Notes under the pieces: model-generated
What the model was told of the DNA's origin: nothing
The model's database searches: none
Seen by the model: only the letters and a program-made list of their open reading frames with translations
In this document: positions 27,805 through 37,407 of the stretch, in pieces
How positions within the stretch are numbered: the first letter of the stretch is position 1
How the letters are laid out: each line of letters opens with the position of its first letter
NCBI GenBank assembly: GCA_964503965.1
Contig: CAZDCK010000014.1
Coordinates: 6,809-70,808 of the forward strand
Source: Eutrophocola sp964503965
GTDB lineage: Bacteria > Pseudomonadota > Gammaproteobacteria > Pseudomonadales > Pseudohongiellaceae
DNA length: 64,000 bases
Reading direction: 5' to 3'
Made by a program: the position numbers and the translations under genes

Positions 27805-30030
27805 ATGATCGAATTTTTCTTCAAGTACCCGCAATCAGTTTTCAGCGACAGCGATTTTGTTTTCGCCAGCGGCTGGCCTGTATGGGTGTTAATTGCTGCA
27901 CTTGCTGTTGCCCTGGTGGTTATCGGGGTCACGCTGTCAAGGCAGCCGGGCAACCTCGGCTGGGCGAAACTGACCGGTTTAGGCTTCATCCAGCTGCTGA
28001 TGTTTGCCGTGGTCCTTGTTGTGCTGTGGCAGCCGGCCCTGGTTTCAGAGCGTCTGCTCAGGGGTGAGAATGCCGTTGCCATCATGCTGGATACGTCTGG
28101 AAGCATGACTTTCGGTGCCGAAGGCGTAACCCGCATGGAACAGGCCCAGGCACTGCTTACTCCCGACTCCCTCGAAGATATCGCTGACATCTACAATATT
28201 CTGCCCTATGGCTTCGATGGCTCAGCATCGGGCATGGAATCATTCAACAACCTGCCCGATCCCGGTGAAGCCACCAATATCGGGCAGTCCCTGTTACAGA
28301 CCCTGCGCCAGGCCAGTGGTGCTTCCCTCGGGGCAGTCATCCTGGTCTCAGATGGAGCCGATAATTCAGGGGCCGTCTCCCAGTCAGACCTCAATGAGAT
28401 TGCAGGTTACGGTGTACCGGTTCATACCGTGGGCCTTGGCAGGGAAATCATTCCCGAGGATCTGGAGCTAACCGAGGTTGCCCTGCCGGAAAAAGCCCTG
28501 CCCGGAACGACACTCTCTGCCCGCGTAGGTATTCGCCATGACCAGGGCGGCATTGCCCGTGTCAAAGTCTATGACGGAGATACTTTCCTGACTACGGAAG
28601 AAATCACCCTGGGCAATGACCAGAACAACACCCTGGGCTTTATAGACATCGACGTTGAGGAACCCGGCCAGCTTGATCTGCGCTTCACCCTGGACCCGTT
28701 TACTGGCGAATCCAACCTCGCCAATAACACCCGTACAGCCGTAGTGGATGTGGAAGAGAGTCGGTACAAGGTACTTTATGTAGAGGGTGAGCCCCGCTGG
28801 GAGTACAAATTCATGCAGCGGGCCCTGGGGGATGATCCCAGTATCCAGCTCTCCACCCTGCTCAAGGTGACCCCGAACAAGTATTACCGCCAGGGTATTG
28901 AAGATCCGGACGAACTGGCTGGTGGATTCCCTGACGACAAGGCCACCCTGTTTGAATATGACGCCCTGGTCATTGGCAGTTTCAATGCCGCCGAACTCAC
29001 CACAGAACAGCATGAAATGATCCGCGATTTTGTCAGTGACCGCGGTGGCTCCCTGTTGATGATCGCCGGGCTGAACGGCCTCGGACTGGGTGGCTGGGGC
29101 GAAACAGCTGTCAATGACATCCTGCCTTCCCGGCTGGACAGTGGCGAATCCGCTTTTATTCGCGAGAAAGCCCCGGTCTCCCTGGCTGATAGCGGCCGCC
29201 TTGCCCCGATGCTTCAGTTCAGTGACAGTGAATCGGAGAATGACCGGCTCTGGTCCGAACTGCCGGAAGTGGCAGATTACCAGCAGCTTGGCCCTCTGCG
29301 CCCTGCCGCCACCACCTTACTCACGGTCAATGTGGATGGTCGAGAACAACCTCTGCTGGTTTCCCAGCCCTATGGTCGTGGCCAAAGCTTTATCTTGGCT
29401 ACCGGCGGTACCTGGCGCTGGCAGATGAGTCTGCCCGTGGACAACATGCAGCATGAAACGTTCTGGCGACAGCTAACCCGGTCCCTGGTTGCCAATTCAC
29501 CCAGGCCATTTGAACTGACCAGCCAGGTGGAAAGTGGAGATATTGTTGTCAGGGCCCAGGTCCGCGATCCCGATGCCGAGGAAAACCAGGGCCTGGAAAT
29601 ATCTGCCGTGGTCTCTTCCGAAAATAACGAGGTAGTTAGCCTGGAGTTGCAGCCTGTGTCAGGCCAGCCCGGAGCCTTTGAAGCTTCCTTCACACCGGAT
29701 TCCACCGGACTCTACTCTGTTGAAGCCATTTCCCGCGTCGATGAAACCCTGGTTGGTTCCTCTACCACCGCTGTACGCTTTGAACAGGGTCAGGAAATTT
29801 TCAATGTGAGACAAAACCGTCCACTGCTTGAACGTATCGCCAATGTCGCTGGCGGCCAGTACTGGACACCGGACCAGTGGGATGAAATTACTGAAGCCAT
29901 TTCCTTCTCTACAGCAGGCATTACTGAGCAGCAGATCAGCTACCTCTGGGATGCGCCTTTCTTCTTTTTATTACTGATACTCCTTAAAGCCGCCGAGTGG
30001 CTGTTGCGACGGAAATGGAGAACCATATGA
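27805..30030 (+). CDS. VWA-domain membrane protein with glutamine-amidotransferase-like domain
   Basis: A 741-residue protein, first gene of a seven-gene plus-strand cluster. Two N-terminal membrane segments (WVLIAALAVALVVIGV, FIQLLMFAVVLVVLW) precede a von Willebrand A domain with an intact MIDAS start, DTSGSM, and SDGADNSG. A region beginning YVEGEPRWEYKFMQRAL is GATase1-like, without a catalytic Cys I could identify. A C-terminal membrane segment (FFFLLLILLKAAEWL) closes it. I chose the ATG at 27805; a TTG four codons earlier is possible, and no strong ribosome site is seen. The stop overlaps the next start by four bases (ATGA). Confidence 0.85.
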   Translation: MIEFFFKYPQSVFSDSDFVFASGWPVWVLIAALAVALVVIGVTLSRQPGNLGWAKLTGLGFIQLLMFAVVLVVLWQPALVSERLLRGENAVAIMLDTSGSMTFGAEGVTRMEQAQALLTPDSLEDIADIYNILPYGFDGSASGMESFNNLPDPGEATNIGQSLLQTLRQASGASLGAVILVSDGADNSGAVSQSDLNEIAGYGVPVHTVGLGREIIPEDLELTEVALPEKALPGTTLSARVGIRHDQGGIARVKVYDGDTFLTTEEITLGNDQNNTLGFIDIDVEEPGQLDLRFTLDPFTGESNLANNTRTAVVDVEESRYKVLYVEGEPRWEYKFMQRALGDDPSIQLSTLLKVTPNKYYRQGIEDPDELAGGFPDDKATLFEYDALVIGSFNAAELTTEQHEMIRDFVSDRGGSLLMIAGLNGLGLGGWGETAVNDILPSRLDSGESAFIREKAPVSLADSGRLAPMLQFSDSESENDRLWSELPEVADYQQLGPLRPAATTLLTVNVDGREQPLLVSQPYGRGQSFILATGGTWRWQMSLPVDNMQHETFWRQLTRSLVANSPRPFELTSQVESGDIVVRAQVRDPDAEENQGLEISAVVSSENNEVVSLELQPVSGQPGAFEASFTPDSTGLYSVEAISRVDETLVGSSTTAVRFEQGQEIFNVRQNRPLLERIANVAGGQYWTPDQWDEITEAISFSTAGITEQQISYLWDAPFFFLLLILLKAAEWLLRRKWRTI

Positions 30031-30953
30031 CGCCATTGAAATCGCTTGGTCTGTTCTCTGTGCTGCTGCTCAGTTGCATATCCGCCCAGGCTGCCGTCTA
30101 TGTGACTATCGTCCAGGGCCTGGGTGGCCAGCCGGAGTGGGATGAACGTTTCACTGAACAGTTCGGCAAAATTCGCGATGCCTCCCACTCCCTGGCGGAT
30201 GAAGATCAGGTCACCGACTTTTCCGGTCCCGATGCGACTCGCGAAAACCTGCTTGCCCACTTCAGAATCCTTTCCGAGTCCATGACCAGCGAAGACCGGG
30301 CTGTAATCTACCTGATCGGTCATGGCAGTTACGATGGCGAACAGTACAAATTCAATATTCCCGGTCCGGATATCACCGATGGTGACCTGGCCGAAATCCT
30401 GGGCACCCTGCCCGGGAAGAACCACTTCCTACTGAACACCTCCAGCGCCAGTGGTGCCACCCTGGGAGCCCTGGAAACCGATGACCGCATTCTGGTCACG
30501 GCAACGCGAAATGGTAATGAAAAAAACGCCACCGAGTTTGGTGACTATTTTGCCGAAGCACTGGTCAATGAGAATGCCGATATCAACAAAAACAGTAATA
30601 TCAGCATCCAGGAAGCCTTTGATTATGCCAATCGCGGTGTAGAGAACTTCTTTGAATCACAGAGCAAGCTGGCCACGGAGCATGCCCAGATTCGGGGCGA
30701 CACGGCAGCAAGTTTTACCCTGGCCAGGCTGGGAGACCTCCAGATCTCCAGTGAGGATCCCAGGATTAATGAACTGCTTACACGACGCCAGGAGCTCGAC
30801 CAGGATATCGAGGAACTGCAGTTAAGGCGCAACGAATTCACCAATGCAGACTATATCCAGCAATTGCAGGCACTGATCCTGCAGGCAGCTGAAGTCAGCG
30901 AGGAACTGGAACAGTTACAGGCGGGCAGCGGAGACGATGCAGACCGGGAGTAA
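30027..30953 (+). CDS. Secreted caspase-like (clan CD) protein with Ser at the Cys position
   Basis: A 308-residue protein with a signal peptide (LGLFSVLLLSCISAQA). A caspase-haemoglobinase-like fold is suggested by VIYLIGHGSYDG (His99) and LLNTSSASGA (135-144), then RILVTATRNGNEKNATEFGDYF. In active clan CD enzymes the second motif is D-x-C-x-S-G; here the Cys position is Ser140 and the Asp is Asn137. So it is either a pseudoenzyme or a Ser variant. Residues 245-300 look like a coiled coil. Start is an ATGA overlap with the VWA gene, preceded by GGAG; its end overlaps the next gene by 17 bp. Confidence 0.75.
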   Translation: MTPLKSLGLFSVLLLSCISAQAAVYVTIVQGLGGQPEWDERFTEQFGKIRDASHSLADEDQVTDFSGPDATRENLLAHFRILSESMTSEDRAVIYLIGHGSYDGEQYKFNIPGPDITDGDLAEILGTLPGKNHFLLNTSSASGATLGALETDDRILVTATRNGNEKNATEFGDYFAEALVNENADINKNSNISIQEAFDYANRGVENFFESQSKLATEHAQIRGDTAASFTLARLGDLQISSEDPRINELLTRRQELDQDIEELQLRRNEFTNADYIQQLQALILQAAEVSEELEQLQAGSGDDADRE

Positions 30954-33261
30954 GCCATCAAGCATTCTTGCCAGGCCTGTCCTGACAGCCGCCTTGCTGG
31001 CTTCCAGTGTGCTCAGTACCTCCACCTTTGCCAGGGAACATCTCTATGGTGCCCTGGATTACGAACCCCTGCAGGCATGTGACACCCTTTTCTGGAGCGG
31101 GCAGTCACAGGAAGCCGGTCGCTGCTATATTCTCCTGAATACTCCGGGCCAGGATGCCAGACTGCGTGCCGAGGCACTTTGGGCCCAGGGAGATATGCAG
31201 GGCGCCAATACCCAGTTTCAGCAGGCCTTTAATGACTACCCCGATGACCCCATGGTTCGTGTGCGCTGGGGTGAACTGTTCATGGAAACCTTCCAGTACC
31301 AGGAAGCCTACAACCTGTTCAGTGAAGCCCTGGCCCTGGATGAGAACAATGCCTGGGCCCATATCGGCGCGGCGGCATCCCTGGCTGAAGGCGGAGATCC
31401 CGAAGTATTGAACCAGCACCTGTCCATGGTCATGGATGAGGCCCTGGCCCCGGCGGGAGCACGGGTGCGCGGCATGATGATGGCCGCTGAATCCCAGTTA
31501 CGACAGGACCGTTACGATGAAGCCCAGGATATTCTCGATGAGGCCTTCGAGCTGGCCGACGATGCCAATCTGCCTGAAATGCGGCTCAATGCCCTGCAGG
31601 CTGCCCATGCTTTCATGACCGGCAATGAATACCAGCCCTATATTGATGCCTCCCTTGAAGAGAGTCCCAACTACGGCGATGCCTGGTTCATCCCTGGCTA
31701 CTACGCCACCATCATTCGCCTTTACCGGGAAGCTGGTGGCTTTTTCCGCAAGGCGGTGGAGGTGCAACCGGACCACTGGGAAGCCCACGTCTATCTGGGG
31801 CAGAACATGCTGCGCATGAACCAGATCAACGAGGCCATCGAGCATGTGAATATCTCCTATGCCGGCAATGCCTTTAATCCGATTACTGTCAACCTGATGC
31901 GCCTGCTGGATACCTTCACCGAGGACTTCATCAACATCAGCTATCCGGATCCTCCCGAGGGTCCACTGCCGGAACTGATCCTGCGACTGGGCAAAAATGA
32001 AGCGCCCATCCTGAAGAACTATGCTCGCCAGTTATCCGAGGACAGCATTGATGCCTACCGTGATCGATACCGTCTTGATCCGAAGGAACCGGTGATCGTC
32101 GAGATTTATCCCAATCATGAAGACTTCATCGTGCGTTCGATCGGTATGCCTGGTGTGGGCCTGCTGGGTGTAACCTTCGGATACCTCTTCGCCATGGATT
32201 CTCCCACGGCCCACCCGGAAGCCAGCTATCACTGGGGCACCACGCTATGGCATGAAATGGCACACGTATTTACCCTGGGTGCCACGAACAACAAGGTACC
32301 GAGATGGGTCAGTGAAGGCATCTCTGTGTTCGAGGAATGGCGCACCGGTCCCATTGCCGGGCGTCGTATTCCCACGGATGTTCTGCAGGCCATGGCCGAA
32401 GGCAAATTCCTGCCCATCGCCAAGCTGGATGATGGGTTCATGCGGCCTACCTATCAGGGACAGGTTATTGTTTCCTACATGCAGGGCGGACTGGTCTTCG
32501 ACTTCATTGACCTGGAATACGGCTTCGACAAGATTGTGGAAATGCTTTACCTGTTCAATGATGGTGTCAGTCCCGTGGATGCCATTGAGCAGGTGCTGGG
32601 CATTTCCGACAAGGACTTTGACCGCCACTTCAAACAGTATATTGATATTGAGTTTGGCCCCCTTCTGAGCGGGCTTGGTGTGTGGATGCAGGATATGCAG
32701 GCCAGTGCCAGTCACCTGCAGGCTGAAGAATGGGAAGAGGCCGTTGCCGCCGCAGACCGCGCTATCTTTACCTATCCGGATTACGTTGAGAATGACAGCC
32801 CCTATGTGATGAAAGCCCGGGCTTACCGGGAACTGGGGGACAAGGAAGCGGAAATCGAGGCCCTGCATACTTTCTGGGAAAAAGGCGGTTACCTTCCCGA
32901 TGCCCTGATGGCGCTGGGTAACTACTATGTGGAAAATGACCGACTGGACGAGGCCGAAGCCGTTTTCATGAGCACCAACTGGGCCAATCCCTTTCGGGAA
33001 GATGTGCACACCAGCCTGGGCGATCTCTACATGGAAACGGATAAACCGTCACAGGCACTGTCTGAATATGAAGTGCTGCTGGCCCTTGATCCGCTTGATA
33101 AGGCATCAGCCAATTACCGGGTTGCCAGCGCCTGGCATGCGCTGGACAATGCAGACAAGACCATGGAATTCCTGATGACTGCACTGGACATCGCGCCGCA
33201 GTATCGTCCAGCCCAGCAATTGCTGCTGGAGATGAGCCGCACCCGGGAGTCATTTGAATAG
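30937..33261 (+). CDS. TPR protein with HExxH metalloprotease domain
   Basis: A 774-residue protein with a signal peptide (VLTAALLASSVLSTSTFA). Tetratricopeptide repeats fill residues about 45-320 and again about 600-770. Between them is a gluzincin-like zinc peptidase (peptidase MA family): H439-E440-x-x-H443 in LWHEMAHVF with E460 in WVSEGISVFEEW as the third ligand. All expected ligands are present, so it is probably active, in the periplasm or on a membrane surface. It overlaps the caspase-like gene by 17 bp and is 147 bp upstream of moxR. Confidence 0.88.
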   Translation: MQTGSKPSSILARPVLTAALLASSVLSTSTFAREHLYGALDYEPLQACDTLFWSGQSQEAGRCYILLNTPGQDARLRAEALWAQGDMQGANTQFQQAFNDYPDDPMVRVRWGELFMETFQYQEAYNLFSEALALDENNAWAHIGAAASLAEGGDPEVLNQHLSMVMDEALAPAGARVRGMMMAAESQLRQDRYDEAQDILDEAFELADDANLPEMRLNALQAAHAFMTGNEYQPYIDASLEESPNYGDAWFIPGYYATIIRLYREAGGFFRKAVEVQPDHWEAHVYLGQNMLRMNQINEAIEHVNISYAGNAFNPITVNLMRLLDTFTEDFINISYPDPPEGPLPELILRLGKNEAPILKNYARQLSEDSIDAYRDRYRLDPKEPVIVEIYPNHEDFIVRSIGMPGVGLLGVTFGYLFAMDSPTAHPEASYHWGTTLWHEMAHVFTLGATNNKVPRWVSEGISVFEEWRTGPIAGRRIPTDVLQAMAEGKFLPIAKLDDGFMRPTYQGQVIVSYMQGGLVFDFIDLEYGFDKIVEMLYLFNDGVSPVDAIEQVLGISDKDFDRHFKQYIDIEFGPLLSGLGVWMQDMQASASHLQAEEWEEAVAAADRAIFTYPDYVENDSPYVMKARAYRELGDKEAEIEALHTFWEKGGYLPDALMALGNYYVENDRLDEAEAVFMSTNWANPFREDVHTSLGDLYMETDKPSQALSEYEVLLALDPLDKASANYRVASAWHALDNADKTMEFLMTALDIAPQYRPAQQLLLEMSRTRESFE

Positions 33262-33273
33262 TTTTAAAAGATT

Positions 33274-33305
33274 GTCGGGACACGACCCAGCGGGTCTATC
33301 CCGAC
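33274..33305 (+). other. Inverted repeat between the peptidase and MoxR genes
   Basis: GTCGGGA pairs with TCCCGAC, and GACC with GGTC inside, to form a two-step hairpin starting 12 bases after the stop codon. No T-run follows, so it may be a processing or attenuation element rather than a terminator. The cluster could be split into two transcripts here. Confidence 0.5.
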
Positions 33306-33408
33306 CTGCGGGATAAACAATCCCGGCAAACAGATTACGAAATCCGGCTTATGCCGACGAATTGCATAATAGGTTCAACAAGATTAACGACAGCAACAGG
33401 AAAGTGAT

Positions 33409-34440
33409 ATGAGCGAAGAAGTCACCCAAGCATTTGATACCGAAGAAACCCGGGAGCTGGTCCAGAAATTTGTGGCTGCCAACAACAAAATCCGGGAACA
33501 GATTTCCGGGACCATCATTGGCCAGCATCACATCGTGGATAACCTGCTCATCACCCTGTACGTGGGTGGTCACTGCCTGATCACCGGTATGCCTGGTACG
33601 GCCAAGACCCTTCTGGTCCACACGCTGGCTTCTGCCCTGGGGCTGACCTTCAAGCGAATCCAGTTCACACCGGATCTTATGCCCACCGATATCACCGGTA
33701 CTGACATGGTCGAGGAAGACCAGAGCACCGGAAAAAGGGAATGGCGGTTTGTGCCCGGCCCCGTATTTACCAACGTGCTGCTGGCCGACGAAATCAACCG
33801 TACGCCGCCGAAAACCCAGGCGGCCCTGCTCGAAGCCATGCAGGAAAAAACCGTCACCGTGCGTGGCCAGATTCACCAACTGGACAAACCCTTCCTGGTC
33901 CTGGCTACCCAGAACCCGATAGAACTGGAAGGCACCTACCCGCTGCCGGAAGCACAACTTGACCGCTTCCTGTTCAATGTCATTCTGGATTACCTGAGCC
34001 CGGAAGAAGAAGTGGCCGTCCTGGATCGTTTTACCAAGCGGGTGGATATGCCACCTGTGGAAGCCTGTACCAGTGCGAAGGAAATTACCCAATTCCAGTG
34101 GCTGGTGCGCCAGGTACCTATTTCGGAATCAGTGACCCGCTACGCTGTGGACGTGGTACGAGCTACGCGCCCTGCTGACCCGATAGCCACGGATATGGTG
34201 AAAAAGTACATCAACTTCGGCTCCAGTATTCGTGCCTCCATGAACCTGGTGCTGGCCGCCAAGGCCAGGGCCCTGATGGAAGGTCGTTACCATGTCACGC
34301 CCGATGACGTAAAAGCGCTGGCATTGCCAATCCTGCGCCACCGCGTGCTACCAAACTACTATGCGGAGTCCGATGGTGTCACCATCGACGATATCCTCAA
34401 CAGCATGCTCAATGACCTGGCGCAGCCGGTGGCTGCCTGA
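33409..34440 (+). CDS. MoxR-family AAA+ ATPase
   Basis: A 343-residue AAA+ ATPase of the MoxR group (AAA_3 plus AAA lid). Walker A is GMPGTAKT (60-67) and Walker B is VLLADEIN, with QNPIELEGTYPLPEAQLDRF typical of MoxR. These ATPases act as chaperones with VWA-domain partners. Its RBS (AGGAAA) is well placed. Immediately downstream are DUF58 and BatA-like genes, the standard MoxR partners. Confidence 0.95.
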   Translation: MSEEVTQAFDTEETRELVQKFVAANNKIREQISGTIIGQHHIVDNLLITLYVGGHCLITGMPGTAKTLLVHTLASALGLTFKRIQFTPDLMPTDITGTDMVEEDQSTGKREWRFVPGPVFTNVLLADEINRTPPKTQAALLEAMQEKTVTVRGQIHQLDKPFLVLATQNPIELEGTYPLPEAQLDRFLFNVILDYLSPEEEVAVLDRFTKRVDMPPVEACTSAKEITQFQWLVRQVPISESVTRYAVDVVRATRPADPIATDMVKKYINFGSSIRASMNLVLAAKARALMEGRYHVTPDDVKALALPILRHRVLPNYYAESDGVTIDDILNSMLNDLAQPVAA

Positions 34441-34455
34441 GGAACCTGAAACCCC

Positions 34456-35373
34456 ATGGCCGCTCCATCATCTGACAACCGCGACGCCCGCACCCGACTG
34501 CTCAATCCGTCGGTACTGGCCAGTCTGTCCAACCTGGAACTGGTTGCCAAGGCCGTGGTGGAAGGCTTTGTGATCGGTCTGCACCGCTCACCCAAGTTCG
34601 GCTTCAGCCAGGAATTTGTGGAATACCGGGAATACACCGAAGGCGATGATCCCCGCTATATAGACTGGAACGTGTATTCACGTACAGACCGTACCTATGT
34701 AAAACGTTTCCAGGGCGAAACCAACAGTCACCTGATGCTGCTGCTGGATACCAGCGCCTCCATGGGGTTTGGGTCAGGTGATGCCACCAAGCTGCAGTAC
34801 GGCAAGTACCTGGCCGCCAGCCTCGCCTATCTCGCTTCACGCCAGCATGATGCAGTCGGCCTGATGCTGTTTGACGATGATATCGTTGAATATCGCCCCC
34901 CCGCGAACAAGCCTGGCTCCCTGCAGGGTGTGATCCATACCATCGATGCCGCCCAGGCTAGACAGGGTACTGATATCAACAAGCCCATGAGCCGTTTCCG
35001 CGAGCATATAAAGAAGCGTGGGCTGGTGGCAGTGATCTCCGACTTCTACTGCGACGCTGAGGAGCTGCTGGAAAACATCCGGCCACTGGCACTGCATGGA
35101 CAGGACGTGATCATGCTCCACCTGCTGGATGAAAAGGAGCTGGATCCTGAGATCAAGCAATCGACGCTCTATGAAGACATGGAAACCGGGCAGGCCGTGG
35201 AAGTGGAACCCACGTACATGCAGAAAGCCTACCGGGAGAAAATCCAGGCCCATATTCGCACCATCGAGGAAGCGGCCAACGGAATTCGTGCGGATCATGT
35301 CCTGATCAACACCAGTGAGCCTTTAGACAAGGCGCTGCACAATTATTTAACTTTCCGCGAGAAGAGAGGATAG
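34456..35373 (+). CDS. DUF58 domain protein
   Basis: A 305-residue cytoplasmic protein of the DUF58 family, a VWA-related domain. The motif GDDPRYIDWNVYSRTDRTYV is present, followed by LLLDTSASMGFG resembling a MIDAS. It is a standard partner of MoxR ATPases. It begins 15 bp after moxR and ends 3 bp before the next gene, so it is surely co-transcribed. Confidence 0.95.
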   Translation: MAAPSSDNRDARTRLLNPSVLASLSNLELVAKAVVEGFVIGLHRSPKFGFSQEFVEYREYTEGDDPRYIDWNVYSRTDRTYVKRFQGETNSHLMLLLDTSASMGFGSGDATKLQYGKYLAASLAYLASRQHDAVGLMLFDDDIVEYRPPANKPGSLQGVIHTIDAAQARQGTDINKPMSRFREHIKKRGLVAVISDFYCDAEELLENIRPLALHGQDVIMLHLLDEKELDPEIKQSTLYEDMETGQAVEVEPTYMQKAYREKIQAHIRTIEEAANGIRADHVLINTSEPLDKALHNYLTFREKRG

Positions 35374-35376
35374 AAA

Positions 35377-37389
35377 GTGGCGCTGATCGGACCCCTGTTC
35401 CTGCTCGGACTACTCGGTATCGCCCTGCCGATCTGGTTGCATCGCCTGGAAACCCAGGTGACTGAACGCGAGCCTTTTGCCACTACCATGTTCCTGGAAC
35501 CGGCGAAGAAACGCATTCATGTGCAGAGAAAGCTCAAGTACCTGCTGTTAATGGCCCTGCGCATACTTTTCTTCGTGTTGCTGGCCCTGGCCTTTGCCCG
35601 GCCAGTATTCTTTGCACCACCCGAAGCCATCATTACTGAAGACACCACCCATCATGTCATCGTGATGGACACCTCCTTTTCCATGTCGGCCACTGGCCGA
35701 TTTGATGCCGCCATTGATCGTGCCCGAACCATTGTTGACAACATGGCCGATGACGATGTGGCCAGCCTCTACACAGCTTCTACCAATGTCCAGGAAGTCC
35801 TGTCAGTAACGGCGGACAGGGAATCACTGAAAGCGGCTGCAGCTATCCTGGAACCGGGTAACGGAAAACTGGACCTGGGCAGCATGATTACTTCCCTGAA
35901 CACCATGATTGAAGAGAGCCAGGCCAATTTCGTCCTGCATGTGATCAGCGACTACCAGCTTACCGGCCAGGCCGTGCGCTTTGCCGACATGATTCCAGAT
36001 GTCATCAACGGGCGCCCCGTGTCCCTGGAACTTGAAGCAGTGACTGCCGATGACACTCCCAACCTGGCGGTGGATTCCGTGCTTGTCAGCAACCGCGAGA
36101 GCGTGGAAGTGGGCATTCGGGCTTATGCCTCCGATGACCAGGAAATGCCTCGTACCGTCACCCTGTCCGTGAATGGACAGGTGCAACAGACACAGGACAT
36201 TGTGCTGGAAGGCGAAGGCATCACCCTGCTTGACTTTGATGGCGTCACCTTTGAAGAAGGCGACAACCGCGTGGATATTTCCCTGACCCCGAACGACGCC
36301 CTGCCCGGTGATGACCTGCGCCATACCGTTTTCGACAACTCCCCACCGGCCCCGGTCCTCTTGCTTACCGGCGACCCGGAATCGAACGGCGTGACCTATA
36401 TCAGTACCGCACTGGAAACTGCCCCCCGTGGCTACGAAGTGATTGTCCAGACCATTGCCGACCTGGATGCCCGCATTTTACAGCGCTATCCCTGGGTTGT
36501 GATTGAAGATATTGGCCAGGTAAACAGCAGCCTGGCAACGGCGGTGAATGACTATGTCAGTGGTGGCGGAGCTGTTCTTGCCGCCTCGGGAGAATCCACC
36601 CGTGGACTCTCATCGGTCCCCGTGCTGGATCTGCCCATTGGTACGACCACTCTGCGACAGGAAGGTCGCAACCCCATTACCATGATTGACAGCAGCCATC
36701 CGGTACTCGCCGAGTCTTCCGGCTGGGGCTCTGTCAATGTCCGGTCCCTGCCCGTTGAGGCCGACGATGATGACCGCCTGCTCATGGCCCAGGCCGGCAA
36801 CAGTCCTGTTCTGCTGGAGCGCCAGATCGGCCGCGGCCGTTTCCTGTTATTGACCACATCATTGGATAACACCCTGAGCGATCTGCCGGTGAAACCGGTA
36901 TTTGTCACCTTCATGGCGGAAGCCGCGCGCTACCTGTCCAATGAAAACCTGCTGACCCGTGAGCAGGTGGCCGAAAGCTTCCTGCAGCTGTCTTCTGCCG
37001 GTGGTGCGTCCGGGCAGGTAAATGACCCCGACGGGGAAAGTCTGCTGTCCCTGTCTGATACAACACAGACACAGGACATCCCGTTGAATAAAACCGGCTA
37101 TTACCAGGTCTTTACTCCTTCAGGGGAAGTGCTGGTAGCCGTTAACCCGGATCGCCGGGAATCAGACCTGACTGTCATGGATGCCCAGGTACTGCAAAAC
37201 TGGCAGAATGTAGTGGCCGGTACGGCCAACCCCGGACAGGCAACCCTGCAGCCCGATACAACAGAAGCAGAGGAAGATCTGGAAGAGCGGGAAATATGGC
37301 GTTTCGTGCTGGCCCTGCTGGCCCTGATCGTCCTGGCGGAAACCATTCTCGGTAATCAGCATTTAAGAGTAAGAACTGGTACCCTGTAA
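35377..37389 (+). CDS. BatA-like VWA membrane protein
   Basis: A 670-residue membrane protein beginning at a GTG. The N-terminal BatA domain (GPLFLLGLLGIALPIWLHRL, then LLLMALRILFFVLLALAFARP) holds two membrane segments. A VWA domain follows with MIDAS DTSFSMS, then a flavodoxin/GATase1-like region (LLLTGDPESNGVTYISTAL) and a C-terminal membrane segment (FVLALLALIVLAETI). It parallels the first gene of the cluster in layout, so the two may be partner subunits. Bat proteins have been linked to aerotolerance and envelope stress. Confidence 0.88.
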   Translation: MALIGPLFLLGLLGIALPIWLHRLETQVTEREPFATTMFLEPAKKRIHVQRKLKYLLLMALRILFFVLLALAFARPVFFAPPEAIITEDTTHHVIVMDTSFSMSATGRFDAAIDRARTIVDNMADDDVASLYTASTNVQEVLSVTADRESLKAAAAILEPGNGKLDLGSMITSLNTMIEESQANFVLHVISDYQLTGQAVRFADMIPDVINGRPVSLELEAVTADDTPNLAVDSVLVSNRESVEVGIRAYASDDQEMPRTVTLSVNGQVQQTQDIVLEGEGITLLDFDGVTFEEGDNRVDISLTPNDALPGDDLRHTVFDNSPPAPVLLLTGDPESNGVTYISTALETAPRGYEVIVQTIADLDARILQRYPWVVIEDIGQVNSSLATAVNDYVSGGGAVLAASGESTRGLSSVPVLDLPIGTTTLRQEGRNPITMIDSSHPVLAESSGWGSVNVRSLPVEADDDDRLLMAQAGNSPVLLERQIGRGRFLLLTTSLDNTLSDLPVKPVFVTFMAEAARYLSNENLLTREQVAESFLQLSSAGGASGQVNDPDGESLLSLSDTTQTQDIPLNKTGYYQVFTPSGEVLVAVNPDRRESDLTVMDAQVLQNWQNVVAGTANPGQATLQPDTTEAEEDLEEREIWRFVLALLALIVLAETILGNQHLRVRTGTL

Positions 37390-37407
37390 CTCATCGAGTA
37401 AAAGGAA

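Noticed and set aside
27660..27810. Upstream open frame leading into the VWA gene
   Set aside because: It is open by chance in another frame, with no start site or recognisable product.
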